Origin: Rothia nasimurium
GTDB lineage: Bacteria > Actinomycetota > Actinomycetes > Actinomycetales > Micrococcaceae
Length of the DNA stretch: 64,000 bases
Assembly (NCBI RefSeq): GCF_928382285.1
Contig: NZ_CAKMSS010000002.1
Coordinates: forward strand, 1-64,000
Reading direction: 5' to 3'
Position 1 is the first letter of the stretch. Every line of letters starts with the position of its first letter. This document shows positions 8,198-17,056 of this stretch, one piece after another. The notes beneath the pieces are model-generated. The model was not told where the DNA came from. It saw only the letters and a list, made by a program, of their open reading frames with translations, and ran no database searches. The position numbers and the translations under genes were made by a program.

Positions 8198-8231
8198 AAA
8201 AAATCCCAGCCATACAGGCTGGGGTTTTTTA
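8198..8231. terminator. Bidirectional terminator between cysE and the glycosyltransferase gene
   Basis: The stem CCCAGCC (8205-8211) with GGCTGGG (8217-8223) closes a five-base loop, with an A run on the left and TTTTTT on the right. It can stop transcription from both sides of this convergent pair. Confidence 0.9.
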
Positions 8232-9086
8232 TTCTCCCCATTTTTGGGTGATTAAACTTCGAGATACGACGTTATCGTGACGATACTTCTGGTATTTCTT
8301 ATTCCAGGGGGTGCGGGCGTGGAAGGCAAAGACTTCGGGGTCCTGAACGAATACGAGCTTTCCGCTGGCACGAGAGAAAAAATCTCTGTGTTCGTTTAGC
8401 CTAAGCTCGTCGTCCCAGCCCCCAATAGAACGAATTGACTCAGTGCGTGCTAAGAAGTCATTGGAGGTCATTAGCCGGAAAGGAAGCCCGTGAACCAGCT
8501 GCCCGGGTTCGTATGCGGGGTCAGCTGATTTAGCGTACAGGGTATCCGCTTTTGAACCGTAAATATGGGTGCGGAAGGTGGGAACCTCAATCAGGGTACA
8601 GGCTACTGCATCCACATCAGGGTGGGCTTCTAAATACTCATAGGCTTTCTGCCAGTTGCTCGCACGAGTATGGACAGTATCGTCATCGGTAAATAGAACA
8701 TACTTCGTATTTACCTGCTCTAGGGCAGCATTTCGGCCTCGTGAGATGCCCACGTTAAAGGGTAGCTCTACGACCTGAACCGCGGGGTCCCTAGTTGACC
8801 AGTGCTTTTCAGAATCATCAGCTACAACTACGCGCCCGGTAAACGTTGTCTGTCGAATGCCGGAAAGGCAACGGTTCATGGTTTTAGGGCGTAAGAAAGT
8901 CTTTACCGCAAAGGTCACGTTCTCGTTAAAATCCGAGCTGATGGGAGTCTCTTTACGAAGAGTGTAGCGGGCAGTGAGACTGTAATACTTTACGATAGCG
9001 CCTACTACCAGGCCATAACCGAATGTAGTAAGTTTATTCCCCTGATCTCCGATGAGTACTTTCTTCATCTTTGAACGTAACGACAT
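8229..9086 (-). CDS. Family 2 glycosyltransferase
   Basis: A 285-residue GT-A fold glycosyltransferase. The central part FAVKTFLRP, then VVADDSEK, ELPFNVGISRGRNAALE and FTDDDTVH fit a GT2 catalytic domain, with TDDD as the metal-binding DxD. GGWDDELRLNEHRDFF is the likely acceptor/base region. A hydrophobic stretch near residues 24-38 may tether it to the membrane. Sugar and acceptor cannot be told; a cell-wall or capsular glycan is likely. It has more A+T than its neighbours and uses codons such as TTA, ATA and AGA more often, which suggests later acquisition. The ATG at 9086 follows GAAGGA. The stop lies inside the shared terminator. Confidence 0.8.
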   Translation of the reverse strand: MSLRSKMKKVLIGDQGNKLTTFGYGLVVGAIVKYYSLTARYTLRKETPISSDFNENVTFAVKTFLRPKTMNRCLSGIRQTTFTGRVVVADDSEKHWSTRDPAVQVVELPFNVGISRGRNAALEQVNTKYVLFTDDDTVHTRASNWQKAYEYLEAHPDVDAVACTLIEVPTFRTHIYGSKADTLYAKSADPAYEPGQLVHGLPFRLMTSNDFLARTESIRSIGGWDDELRLNEHRDFFSRASGKLVFVQDPEVFAFHARTPWNKKYQKYRHDNVVSRSLITQKWGE

Positions 9087-9118
9087 CTCATTCCTTCATC
9101 TCTTTGATGCGATATAAA

Positions 9119-9153
9119 TCTGTGCCCTGAGCGATGAAGCGTCAGGGCACAGA
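9119..9153 (-). terminator. Hairpin after gnd
   Basis: A perfect 12-base stem, TCTGTGCCCTGA with TCAGGGCACAGA, closes an 11-base loop. It lies 24 bases past the gnd stop on the minus strand. The following bases are A+T-rich but hold no clean T run. Confidence 0.7.
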
Positions 9154-9177
9154 GAATATCGAGGTTAGGCGTAGGGC

Positions 9178-10656
9178 CTAGTGGGTGTGGGAGTCCTCAG
9201 CGTTGATTTCGCTGCGGTCGCCGCTCCACTCGGTGTGCCACATGCCCTCGGAATCGATACGGCCGTAGGTGTGAGCACCGAAGAAGTCACGCTGGCCCTG
9301 AATCAGGGCAGCGGGCAGGCGCTTGCGGCGCAGGCCGTCGTAGTAGCTCAGGGAGGACGCAAAGACGGGGACGGGCACGCCCTCGGCGGTTGCCTTAGCA
9401 ACCACGCGACGCCAGGAAGGAACGAGTTCTTCCATGAGCTTCTTGAAGCCGGGAGCCAGCAGCATGTTGGCGGGGGTCTCGTCCTTGTAGGCGTTCATAA
9501 TTTCGCCCAGCAGTTCTGCACGGATGATGCACCCTGCACGCCAGAGACCTGCGATGACGTCGAGCTTGAGGTCCCAGCCGTACTCGTCACCAGCCTTAGC
9601 CAGCATGTCGAGACCCTGGGCGTAGGAAACCAGCTTGGAGGCAAACAGGGCCTTGCGGACGTCCTCAATAAATTCTTCGTCGCCGTTAGCAACGGCGGTG
9701 GTTGCGATCAGGCCTGCGGGTAGCTCTTCCTGGGCCTGCTTGCGGGCATCAGAGTTGCTGGAAGACAGGGCGCGGGCGAAGACTGACTCAGCAATGCCGG
9801 AAACAGGGGCGCCTAGGTCAAGGGCTGCCTGGACAGTCCAGCGGCCGGTGCCCTTCTGGCCAGCCTCATCGACGATAACGTCAACCAAGGGCTTGCCAGT
9901 TTTAGCATCGACCTGAGCCAGAACCTCAGCGGTGATTTCGATGAGGTAGGAGTTGAGGTCGGTGGTATTCCACTGCTTGAAGATTTCTGCCTGGGCAGCG
10001 GGTTCTAGACCTGCCACGGTGCGGAGCAGGTCGTAGGCTTCACCGATGACCTGCATGTCAGCGTACTCAATGCCGTTATGGACCATCTTGACGAAGTGGC
10101 CAGCGCCATCGGTTGAGATCCAGGCGCAGCAGGGATCGCCGTTGGGGGCCTTAGCTGAGATTTTTTCGAGCAGGGGGCCGAGGGATTCATAGGACTTAGC
10201 GGAGCCACCGGGCATGATGGAGGGGCCGTTGAGGGCGCCTTCTTCGCCACCGGAAACACCGATACCGACGAAGTGCAGACCCTTTTCGGCCAGCGCACGC
10301 TCGCGGCGGATGGTGTCGGGGAAGTGGGAGTTACCGCCGTCGATGATGACGTCGCCTTCATCGAGCAGGGGTTCGAGCTGTTCAATGACGGCGTCGACGG
10401 GGCCGCCTGCCTTCACCATAATCAGGATGCGGCGGGGAGCTTCGAGAGAGTCGACCAGTTCCTGCAGGGTCTCGGTGCGGATGAAGTCACCTTCATCGCC
10501 GTGGGCTTCAAGCAGGGCATCGGTTTTTTCAACGGAACGATTGTGCAGGGCTACGGTGTAGCCGTTACGGGCCAGGTTGCGGGCCAGGTTTGCACCCATG
10601 ACAGCCAGGCCGGTTACACCAATTTGCGCCTTACGAGCAGTATTGTTTTCAGTCAT
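9178..10656 (-). CDS. gnd: 6-phosphogluconate dehydrogenase, decarboxylating
   Basis: A 492-residue enzyme of the oxidative pentose phosphate pathway that converts 6-phosphogluconate and NADP to ribulose 5-phosphate, CO2 and NADPH. The Rossmann motif GLAVMGANLA is at 16-25, followed by NRS for the NADP phosphate. DGGNSHF, VSGGEEGAL and the catalytic KMVHNGIEY with Lys and Asn are all present, and SSLSYYDGLR and QRDFFGAHTY near the C terminus complete the substrate site. Its length fits the long NADP-type enzyme. The ATG at 10656 starts it. NADPH from this step would feed the fatty acid genes nearby. Confidence 0.96.
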   Translation of the reverse strand: MTENNTARKAQIGVTGLAVMGANLARNLARNGYTVALHNRSVEKTDALLEAHGDEGDFIRTETLQELVDSLEAPRRILIMVKAGGPVDAVIEQLEPLLDEGDVIIDGGNSHFPDTIRRERALAEKGLHFVGIGVSGGEEGALNGPSIMPGGSAKSYESLGPLLEKISAKAPNGDPCCAWISTDGAGHFVKMVHNGIEYADMQVIGEAYDLLRTVAGLEPAAQAEIFKQWNTTDLNSYLIEITAEVLAQVDAKTGKPLVDVIVDEAGQKGTGRWTVQAALDLGAPVSGIAESVFARALSSSNSDARKQAQEELPAGLIATTAVANGDEEFIEDVRKALFASKLVSYAQGLDMLAKAGDEYGWDLKLDVIAGLWRAGCIIRAELLGEIMNAYKDETPANMLLAPGFKKLMEELVPSWRRVVAKATAEGVPVPVFASSLSYYDGLRRKRLPAALIQGQRDFFGAHTYGRIDSEGMWHTEWSGDRSEINAEDSHTH

Positions 10657-10754
10657 GTCTTAAGACTACGCTGGTCTGCTCTATTTATGCTTCAGGGCTG
10701 GGTGAGATGAAGCAAACTCTCACATTATGGGAGAGCAGTAGGGGTCATGGGTTT

Positions 10755-10943
10755 TTAGGAGTCGTAGGTATCGGTGAAGAGCACCCACACTGCCGCAGCC
10801 CCGATAACCAGAGCCACACACGCAAAAATCGACCATAGGGTCACCATGGTTCCTTGAGTGAGGAAGAAGATAGAGATGAGTAGCCAGGTTACGGACAAGA
10901 AGACTGCGGTAAAGTTTCGAGGCTTAAAGTTTCTGTTCATCAA
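10755..10943 (-). CDS. Small membrane protein with two predicted transmembrane segments
   Basis: A 62-residue protein with a basic N terminus (NRNFKPRNF) followed by two hydrophobic segments at about 12-29 and 34-57, and an acidic tail (TDTYDS). I do not recognise a family. The start may be the TTG at 10943, which has GAGGAG seven bases before it, or the ATG one codon later. It stands alone between gnd and the Tat-exported protein, on the same strand as both. Confidence 0.6.
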   Translation of the reverse strand: MMNRNFKPRNFTAVFLSVTWLLISIFFLTQGTMVTLWSIFACVALVIGAAAVWVLFTDTYDS

Positions 10944-11032
10944 AGGGCTACTCCTCGTAGGCGTTTATGTATCGAGATTATTGGCTCGGCAGTTATCCCT
11001 CAAAGAATACTGTACGGTCTGGTAGCGGACAG

Positions 11033-11066
11033 AAAAAGGGAAGAGCCCGGCGTGGAGCTCTTCCCT
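11033..11066 (-). terminator. Rho-independent terminator after the Tat-exported protein gene
   Basis: GGGAAGAGC (11038-11046) pairs with GCTCTTCCC (11057-11065). On the minus strand TTTTT follows the stem. Confidence 0.85.
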
Positions 11067-11093
11067 CTTTAATGTGGGTTGTAAAAATTGCCC

Positions 11094-11753
11094 TTAGGAA
11101 GTCTTAGTTGAAGGTGCAACGGTAGACGAGGTAGTGCTAGCTGCGCCGTTGACTGAGTAAGTCGCGATGTAGCCGGTGTAGAGGCCAGTAATCTCGCTGG
11201 GAATCATAGCGTTACCTCCATCTGTGAATTGGCCAGCGATATTAGTCGAGATTGCAGTTCCATCAATCGGAGTTGAGTCTTTACCGGCAATTGAAATATC
11301 GCTCAAATCGGTGACGGTGCGGGTAGAGCTGTAAATCAGGTAGTTATCTGATGAGAGCGTAGTACCGTCAGCTAAAGTTACGGTAGATCCGCTATAGGAG
11401 CTGAAGGGGCTCCACTCTCGTGCAGATACCTGGTAGTTATGCTCCAGGCCGTCGATTTTATAAAGAGTATTTTTAGGAATCAGAATGACATAGGTCAGTG
11501 AAGCGATACTGACGCTTGCAGTGCTTCCATCAGTGGTATAGAGGTCGAAACCACCCTGGCCGCCTCGGTTAGTAGTACCGGTAAAGGAGGCAGGGTCTGT
11601 ACTGTTTGCAGATTGGAACTCAAATACTTCGCCAAAGCCGGTAGCGTTCACCGTTGGAGTGGACGCAGCGTAGGCAGGGATAGCGGTAGTTGCAAGGACG
11701 GCGGGCGCGGCCCAGGCAGTACCCTGTAGCAGGGTACGACGTGAGGTCGGCAT
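11094..11753 (-). CDS. Tat-exported protein of unknown function
   Basis: A 219-residue protein with a clear twin-arginine signal: TSRRTLLQGTAW, a hydrophobic stretch, and a likely cleavage after ...IPAYA at about residue 27. The mature part is rich in Ser, Thr and Gly, has no cysteine, and looks like a beta-sheet domain (YVILIPKNTLYKI, GSTVTLADGTTL, SSTRTVTDLSDIS) with a Ser/Thr tail. I recognise no catalytic motif. The frame continues upstream through the tRNA-Val gene, but the ATG at 11753 has GGAGGA six bases before it and begins the signal peptide. It could be a surface or extracellular protein of the kind common in host-associated Micrococcaceae; the function is unknown. Confidence 0.75.
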   Translation of the reverse strand: MPTSRRTLLQGTAWAAPAVLATTAIPAYAASTPTVNATGFGEVFEFQSANSTDPASFTGTTNRGGQGGFDLYTTDGSTASVSIASLTYVILIPKNTLYKIDGLEHNYQVSAREWSPFSSYSGSTVTLADGTTLSSDNYLIYSSTRTVTDLSDISIAGKDSTPIDGTAISTNIAGQFTDGGNAMIPSEITGLYTGYIATYSVNGAASTTSSTVAPSTKTS

Positions 11754-11913
11754 GTGGATTCCTCCAATGAATGTGTGCGGTGCGATGAATGAGATTAATA
11801 GTTTACCTAGAATTCGCGTACCGAAAGGGAAGAACTGGGGTGAGGTGCGCCCCCATATGCGCCTACAGTTCCCCTTCCAAAGACTTCTTGCATGAGAAGA
11901 GGGACCGGGCAGC

Positions 11914-11942
11914 AAAAAGCCCCACACCGGAGTGTGGGGCTT
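11914..11942 (-). terminator. Rho-independent terminator after tRNA-Val
   Basis: The stem AAGCCCCACAC pairs with GTGTGGGGCTT around a CGGA centre. On the minus strand it is followed by TTTTTGC. It lies six bases from the tRNA 3' end. Confidence 0.9.
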
Positions 11943-11947
11943 ACCGG

Positions 11948-12020
11948 TGGGTCCTACCGGGATCGAACCGATGACATCCACGGTGTAAACGTGGCGCTCT
12001 ACCAGCTGAGCTAAAGACCC
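11948..12020 (-). tRNA. tRNA-Val (anticodon TAC)
   Basis: A 73-base cloverleaf on the minus strand. The acceptor GGGTCTT pairs with AGGACCC, A73 is followed by CC and G, the D-stem is GCTC/GAGC, the anticodon stem CCACG/CGTGG closes a loop TTTACAC with TAC, and the T-arm carries GGTTCGATCC. Confidence 0.95.
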
Positions 12021-12061
12021 TTGCTGTCTCTTCCGCGTTATCTCTCGCGGCGACATGTAAT

Positions 12062-12090
12062 ACTCTACGCAGGTCAAAACAGCTGCGCAA
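12062..12090 (-). promoter_or_regulatory. Possible promoter of tRNA-Val
   Basis: On the minus strand TTGCGC and TAGAGT are exactly 17 bases apart, and the predicted start of transcription is about 35 bases before the tRNA. Confidence 0.4.
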
Positions 12091-12244
12091 ATCGAAAAAC
12101 TCCCCCGAAGCGCAAAAAGACCCGATTTTCTGACCGTTTTCAACAGACAAATATCAGAAAAGTCCATCTTGACATGGGGTTATATTTTTTTTAAAAAAAT
12201 TATTAACTTTTTTCTACACAGCCCCTTCCAGCGCCAAAATCTGC

Positions 12245-12281
12245 CAAAAAGGGCCCCTGTCTCACGAGACAGAAGGCCCTC
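12245..12281 (-). terminator. Rho-independent terminator after the DUF3052 gene
   Basis: The stem AGGGCC..CTGTCTC pairs with GAGACAG..GGCCCT; on the minus strand TTTTT follows. It lies directly after the DUF3052 stop codon. Confidence 0.88.
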
Positions 12282-12285
12282 ATTC

Positions 12286-12702
12286 CTATTTCCCTTGCTT
12301 CATCACCAGGCGGGAAGCAGCCCAGTCATGCGCCAGAGACTCAGATGTAGTCACATGCAAACCCGCTAATGGAGCAGCTTCTTGAATCTCCACCGGCGGG
12401 ATATGCCCCTCGCGACCGTTCTTTGGAGTCAGAAGCCACACGACTCCCCCCTCATCCAGGGTTGCCAGCACATCCATAAGCCCGTCGACCAGATCGCCAT
12501 CTTCAGCACGCCACCACAGCAAGATACCGTCGACCACTTCTTGGTCGTCTTCATCGAGCAGTTCTGTACCCAGAAAATCCTCCAGGGCATCGCGCAAGTC
12601 GAAGTCGACGTCCTCATCGTAGCCAAACTCCTGCATCAGGCTGCCAGCAGGCAGTCCTAGCTTCTGACCAACAGTCTCTTTAGTAGCACCGGTGGCGCTC
12701 AC
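12286..12702 (-). CDS. DUF3052 family protein
   Basis: A 138-residue actinobacterial protein of unknown function. The DUF3052 signature is clear: VGQKLGLPAGSLMQEFGYDEDVD at the start, then LLDEDDQEVVDGILLWW, DGDLVDGLMDVL, VVWLLTPKNG and AAPLAGLHVT. It is acidic and has no membrane segment. The frame is open to an ATG at 12864, but the GTG at 12702 has GGAGG seven bases before it and fits the family N terminus (VSATGATKE). It is divergent from aceE, as in many actinobacteria including mycobacteria, which hints at a link to pyruvate dehydrogenase or fatty acid supply; this is inference from neighbourhood only. Confidence 0.85.
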   Translation of the reverse strand: MSATGATKETVGQKLGLPAGSLMQEFGYDEDVDFDLRDALEDFLGTELLDEDDQEVVDGILLWWRAEDGDLVDGLMDVLATLDEGGVVWLLTPKNGREGHIPPVEIQEAAPLAGLHVTTSESLAHDWAASRLVMKQGK

Positions 12703-13082
12703 GTATGTCCTCCAAGAATCAAAAGAAAGTAACGGGCTTGCCATTCCGCAGACCCCTGCGCACCCGCGTCCACTCCTTTGATGAGTGAGCACAGGCATGC
12801 TCATAGTTCCTACTGAACACGCTTCAAGGCCCCAAATCAACAGAACACGACCAAAACAGGTCACCTAATTTCACCCACAGAAAAAGAAGGGGCAAGTGAC
12901 GGCTAATTCACACCCCTAAATCCCTGAAACCACGACCTTAAAACCGGCAAATTGTGACAACATAGAAGAGAAGTTGTCTTAGCGCCTGCCCACCGGCCGC
13001 GCAAGGCATACACCCAAGGCTCACCAGGCACATACGCTGCCACAGGTGAACACATACCCCTACAACAAAGAGAGGTTGACTA
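12703..13082. promoter_or_regulatory. Divergent control region between DUF3052 and aceE
   Basis: The 380-base gap holds no credible gene. It contains an inverted repeat GACAAC (12956-12961) and GTTGTC (12973-12978) with 11 bases between the arms, about 100 bases before aceE. This could be an operator for a regulator of pyruvate dehydrogenase. TTGTGA at 12953-12958 overlaps its left arm and may be a -35 box. The stretch 12990-13060 is rich in CAC and CCC with no obvious structure. Confidence 0.4.
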
Positions 13083-15824
13083 GTGGGACCCTCAGAAACG
13101 AACGATCACGTTTTGAGTGCACTGACCAACAGCTTCACCGACATTGATCCCGAAGAGACCAGCGAGTGGATTGAGTCTTTCGACGACCTGGTTGAAGCTC
13201 ACGGCACCGAACGTGCACAGTTCATCGTGCGCTCACTCATGCAGCGCGCTGGCCAGAAGTCGATCACCGTACCCATGGTGACTACCACTGACTACGTCAA
13301 CACCATTCCTGTCGATCAGGAACCCGAATACCCTGGCGACGAACAGATTGAACGCCGCTACCGCGCTATGCTGCGCTGGAACGCTGCCATGATGGTTCAG
13401 CGCGCCCAGAAGGCTACCATTGGCGTAGGCGGCCACATTTCCTCCTACGCGGGTGTAGCTACCCTCTACGAAGTAGGTTTCAACCACTTCTTCCGCGGCC
13501 GCAACCACCCCGGTGGCGGCGACCAGATTTTCTTCCAGGGCCACTCATCCCCCGGTAACTACGCACGCGCCTTCCTCGAAGGCCGCATCACCGAAGAGCA
13601 GCTCGACGGCTTCCGCCAGGAAAAGACCAAGCAGGGCACCCACCTGCCCTCCTATCCCCACCCCCGTAACCTGCCTGATTTCTGGCAGTTCCCCACGGTT
13701 TCAATGGGCCTTGGCCCCTTGAACGCCATCCACCAGGCACAGTTCAACAAGTACCTGCACAACCGCGGCATCAAGGACACCTCAGACCAGCACGTCTGGG
13801 CCTTCCTGGGTGACGGCGAAATGGATGAGCCCGAGTCACGCGGCGCCCTGCAGCTGGCTGCCAACGACAAGCTCGATAACCTGACCTTCGTGGTCAACTG
13901 CAACCTGCAGCGTCTGGACGGCCCCGTTCGCGGTAACGGCAAGATCGTTCAGGAACTTGAAGCCTTCTTCCGCGGCGCAGGCTGGAACGTCATCAAGGTC
14001 CTCTGGGGCCGTGAATGGGACTCCCTGCTCGAGAAGGACAAGTCCGGCGAGCTCGTCCGCATCATGAACGAAACCCGCGACGGCGACTACCAGACCTACA
14101 AGGCTGAGTCCGGCGGCTTCATCCGCGAGCACTTCTTTGGCCAGACCCCTGAGACCAAGGAACTCGTGGCGGACATGACCGACGACGAAATCTGGGCTAT
14201 GAAGCGCGGCGCTCACGACTACCAGAAGGTTTACTCAGCCTTCAAGGCAGCTGTTGAGCACAAGGGTCAGCCCACCGTCGTTCTTGCTCAGTCTGTTAAG
14301 GGTTACGGCCTGGGTGCCTCCTTCGAGGCCCGCAACGCCACCCACCAGATGAAGAAGCTGTCGATGGAAGACCTGAAGCAGTTCCGCGACCACCTGCGTA
14401 TCCCCATCTCCGATGAAGAGCTGGAGAAGGACCTCTACAACCCGCCCTACTACCACCCCGGTAAGGACTCCGAAGAGTACAAGTACCTCATGGCTCGCCG
14501 TGAGGAACTGGGCGGTTTCGTTCCCTCCCGCAAGAACGTTCAGCCCAAGATTACCCTGCCCTCAGACAAGGCCTACAAGGGTGCATTCAAGGGCACCGGT
14601 AAGCAGATGGCTGCTACCACCATGACCTTCGTGCGTCTGCTCAAGGATCTCATGCGTGAGAAGGACTTCGGCCACCGTATCGTGCCCATCATCCCCGATG
14701 AGGCCCGAACCTTCGGCATGGACTCCTACTTCCCCACCGCCAAGATTTACAACCCCAACGGCCAGAACTACCTCGCTGTTGACCGTGAACTCATGCTGGC
14801 CTACAAGGAATCCCCCGAGGGCAAGATTATTCACGTGGGCATCAATGAGGCTGGCGGCACCGCTGCTTTCACCGCCGTAGGTTCCTCCTACGACACCCAC
14901 GGCGAACCCATGATCCCCGTCTACATCTTCTACTCGATGTTCGGTTTCCAGCGCACCGGCGATGCCTTCTGGGCAGCAGCTGACCAGATGACTCGCGGCT
15001 TCATCATGGGCGCAACTGCTGGCCGCACCACCCTTACCGGTGAAGGCCTGCAGCACGCAGACGGCCACTCACCGGTCCTGGCCGGCACCAACCCCGCAGT
15101 GATCCACTACGACCCTGCCTACGGTTACGAAATCGGCCACATCGTCAAGCGCGGTATCGAACACATGTACGGTGACAAGGACGAAGACCACAACGTCATG
15201 TACTACATCACCGTCTACAACGAGCCCATTCAGCACCCCGCTGAACCCGAGAACCTCGATGTTGACGGCCTGCTCGGCGGTATCTACCGCCTGCACGAGG
15301 CAAAGAATGACGGCCCCCGCGCCCAGCTTCTGGCCTCAGGCGTTGCAGTTCCCTGGGCTGAAAAGGCACAGCAGATTCTGGCCGAGGACTGGGGTGTCTC
15401 AGCAGACGTCTGGTCAGTTACCTCATGGACCAACCTGCGCCGCGACGGCCTTGCCGCCGAGCGCGAGCTGCTGACCAACCCGTCCGCCACCCCCCGCACC
15501 CCCTTCGTTGCCCAGCAGCTTGAGGGTGCAACCGGCCCCATCGTCGCTGTGTCTGACTACCAGACCGACCTGATGGACGGCATCCGCCAGTTCGTTCCCA
15601 ACGAATTCGCGACCCTGGGTGCAGACGGCTTCGGCTTCTCAGACACCCGCGCCGGTGCCCGCCGCTTCTTCAAGATCGACGCCGAGTCCATCGTCGTCCG
15701 TACCCTGCAGATGCTGGCTAAGCGAGGCGAGGTCCCCGCTGATGCACCTGCTAAAGCCTTCGAGAAGTACGACCTGAACAACATCAATGCAGGCACCTCA
15801 GGTACCGCCGGTGGCGACGCCTAA
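13083..15824 (+). CDS. aceE: Pyruvate dehydrogenase E1 component, homodimeric type
   Basis: A 913-residue thiamine-diphosphate enzyme that decarboxylates pyruvate and transfers the acetyl group to the lipoyl E2. It is the long single-chain AceE type of enterics and actinobacteria. The thiamine-diphosphate motif [10 protein letters not shown] starts at about residue 243 and ends near [18 protein letters not shown] follows. HFFGQ, GYGLG, the [10 protein letters not shown] of the second half and GLQHADGHS are all typical. The start is GTG at 13083 with GAGAGG seven bases before. E2 and E3 genes are not in the window. In related genomes it stands just upstream of the fab genes and feeds them acetyl-CoA, as here. 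Confidence 0.96.
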   Translation: MGPSETNDHVLSALTNSFTDIDPEETSEWIESFDDLVEAHGTERAQFIVRSLMQRAGQKSITVPMVTTTDYVNTIPVDQEPEYPGDEQIERRYRAMLRWNAAMMVQRAQKATIGVGGHISSYAGVATLYEVGFNHFFRGRNHPGGGDQIFFQGHSSPGNYARAFLEGRITEEQLDGFRQEKTKQGTHLPSYPHPRNLPDFWQFPTVSMGLGPLNAIHQAQFNKYLHNRGIKDTSDQHVWAFLGDGEMDEPESRGALQLAANDKLDNLTFVVNCNLQRLDGPVRGNGKIVQELEAFFRGAGWNVIKVLWGREWDSLLEKDKSGELVRIMNETRDGDYQTYKAESGGFIREHFFGQTPETKELVADMTDDEIWAMKRGAHDYQKVYSAFKAAVEHKGQPTVVLAQSVKGYGLGASFEARNATHQMKKLSMEDLKQFRDHLRIPISDEELEKDLYNPPYYHPGKDSEEYKYLMARREELGGFVPSRKNVQPKITLPSDKAYKGAFKGTGKQMAATTMTFVRLLKDLMREKDFGHRIVPIIPDEARTFGMDSYFPTAKIYNPNGQNYLAVDRELMLAYKESPEGKIIHVGINEAGGTAAFTAVGSSYDTHGEPMIPVYIFYSMFGFQRTGDAFWAAADQMTRGFIMGATAGRTTLTGEGLQHADGHSPVLAGTNPAVIHYDPAYGYEIGHIVKRGIEHMYGDKDEDHNVMYYITVYNEPIQHPAEPENLDVDGLLGGIYRLHEAKNDGPRAQLLASGVAVPWAEKAQQILAEDWGVSADVWSVTSWTNLRRDGLAAERELLTNPSATPRTPFVAQQLEGATGPIVAVSDYQTDLMDGIRQFVPNEFATLGADGFGFSDTRAGARRFFKIDAESIVVRTLQMLAKRGEVPADAPAKAFEKYDLNNINAGTSGTAGGDA

Positions 15825-15884
15825 GCCCCTGTGCTGACATGTTCCTAGCTCACAGCGAGTCCTAGATTCGCGCTGAGTGTAAGG

Positions 15885-15920
15885 GCGGCCCCCACGATTA
15901 TCGTGGGGGCCGCTTTTGTT
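15885..15920 (+). terminator. Rho-independent terminator after aceE
   Basis: A perfect 13-base stem GCGGCCCCCACGA / TCGTGGGGGCCGC with a TTA loop, then TTTTGTT. It separates aceE from the fab genes. Confidence 0.92.
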
Positions 15921-16121
15921 CTGGGCAGTCTTTTGCCTAGTCGGTCTTACCCTCTAGTTTTCTTGGGCCGAAGCCCTTAGCTGTGAGTTTTCTTGGCTTT
16001 TGAGATTGAACAGCTGTGCCGTCCCGGCTGGCCTGCTAACAGGAGTAGGATAGTTATTTGAACAAAGCGCTAGAAACTTTCAAGTTCTAGGTCTCACACT
16101 CTATTTTCAAGGCGGTTACGC
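15921..16121 (+). promoter_or_regulatory. Leader and promoter region of the fab genes
   Basis: The gap between the aceE terminator and fabD holds two copies of GTTTTCTTGG (about 15956 and 15983), which might be a direct-repeat binding site, and TAGGAT at 16046-16051 as a possible -10 box without a good -35 box. In related actinobacteria the regulator gene fasR sits in this gap; here there is no open frame for it. Confidence 0.3.
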
Positions 16122-17033
16122 GTGATAGCACTGGTGTGCCCCGGCCAGGGGTCGCAGAAGCCCGGGTTCCTCTCAAGCTGGTTAGACCTCGATGGGGTAC
16201 GCCCCCACCTCGAGCGCCTCTCTGAGGCTGTAAAGCTCGACCTGGTTCATTACGGCACCGAGGCCGATGAGGAAACCATCAAGGACACCGCTATTGCCCA
16301 GCCCCTGATTGTGGCAGCTGGTCTTGTCACCGGTCGCCTAGCCCAGAAGGCCCTAGAGGGCCAGAAGCTTGTTTTTGCCGGTCACTCAGTGGGTGAGATT
16401 ACCGCTTCAGCCCTAGCCGGTGTGCTCACCGAAGAGGACGCCATGCGTTTTATCAAGGTGCGGGCCGACGGCATGGCCCAGGCAGCTGCCGCTACCCCCA
16501 CCGGCATGGCCGCCGTGCTCGGCGGAGTTGAGGACGACGTCCGCGCCGCTATCGCCGAAGCCAACCTCACCGCCGCCAACTCGAACGGCGGCGGGCAGAT
16601 TGTAGCCGCTGGTTCCCTCGACGCTCTTGCAGCTTTCGCCGAGAACCCGCCCGCCAAGACCCGCGTGATTCCGCTGAAGGTAGCCGGTGCCTTCCATACC
16701 GACTACATGGCGGCAGCCCAGGGGCCCCTGGCAGACTTTGCGGCAGGTCTCTCCCCCGCAGAACCGACTGCTGAGCTGCTCTCGAACTTCGACGGCCAGC
16801 CCGTTGCCTCGGGGGCAGCGGCCCTTGAATCGCTGGTTGCCCAGGTGACCCGCCCCGTCCGCTGGGACCTGTGCATGGCAACCCTCGCGGAGCAGGAAGT
16901 TACCCGCCTGGTTGAGGTTGCTCCCGCCGGTACCCTCGTGGGTCTGGCCAAGCGCGGTATGCGCGGCACACCGGCGTCCGCTATCAACACCCCCGATGAC
17001 CTTGCAACCCTAGCCCAGGCTCTTCAGGCCTAA
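16122..17033 (+). CDS. fabD: Malonyl-CoA:ACP transacylase
   Basis: A 303-residue enzyme that moves malonyl groups from CoA to acyl carrier protein. It opens with the family start IALVCPGQGSQ. The nucleophile is the Ser in GHSVGE at 87-92, and the His partner is in GAFHTDYM at about residue 191. The GTG at 16122 gives the right N terminus and has AAGG before it. It is the first gene of fabD-fabH-acpP-fabF; fabH follows after 23 bases. The product provides malonyl-ACP for FabH and FabF. Confidence 0.95.
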   Translation: MIALVCPGQGSQKPGFLSSWLDLDGVRPHLERLSEAVKLDLVHYGTEADEETIKDTAIAQPLIVAAGLVTGRLAQKALEGQKLVFAGHSVGEITASALAGVLTEEDAMRFIKVRADGMAQAAAATPTGMAAVLGGVEDDVRAAIAEANLTAANSNGGGQIVAAGSLDALAAFAENPPAKTRVIPLKVAGAFHTDYMAAAQGPLADFAAGLSPAEPTAELLSNFDGQPVASGAAALESLVAQVTRPVRWDLCMATLAEQEVTRLVEVAPAGTLVGLAKRGMRGTPASAINTPDDLATLAQALQA

Positions 17034-17056
17034 AGTTTCCCCGAAAGGACTTCACG

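Noticed and set aside
11094-12167. Long version of the Tat-exported protein gene starting at 12167
   Set aside because: It would read through the tRNA-Val gene and its terminator. The ATG at 11753 with GGAGGA begins a proper signal peptide.
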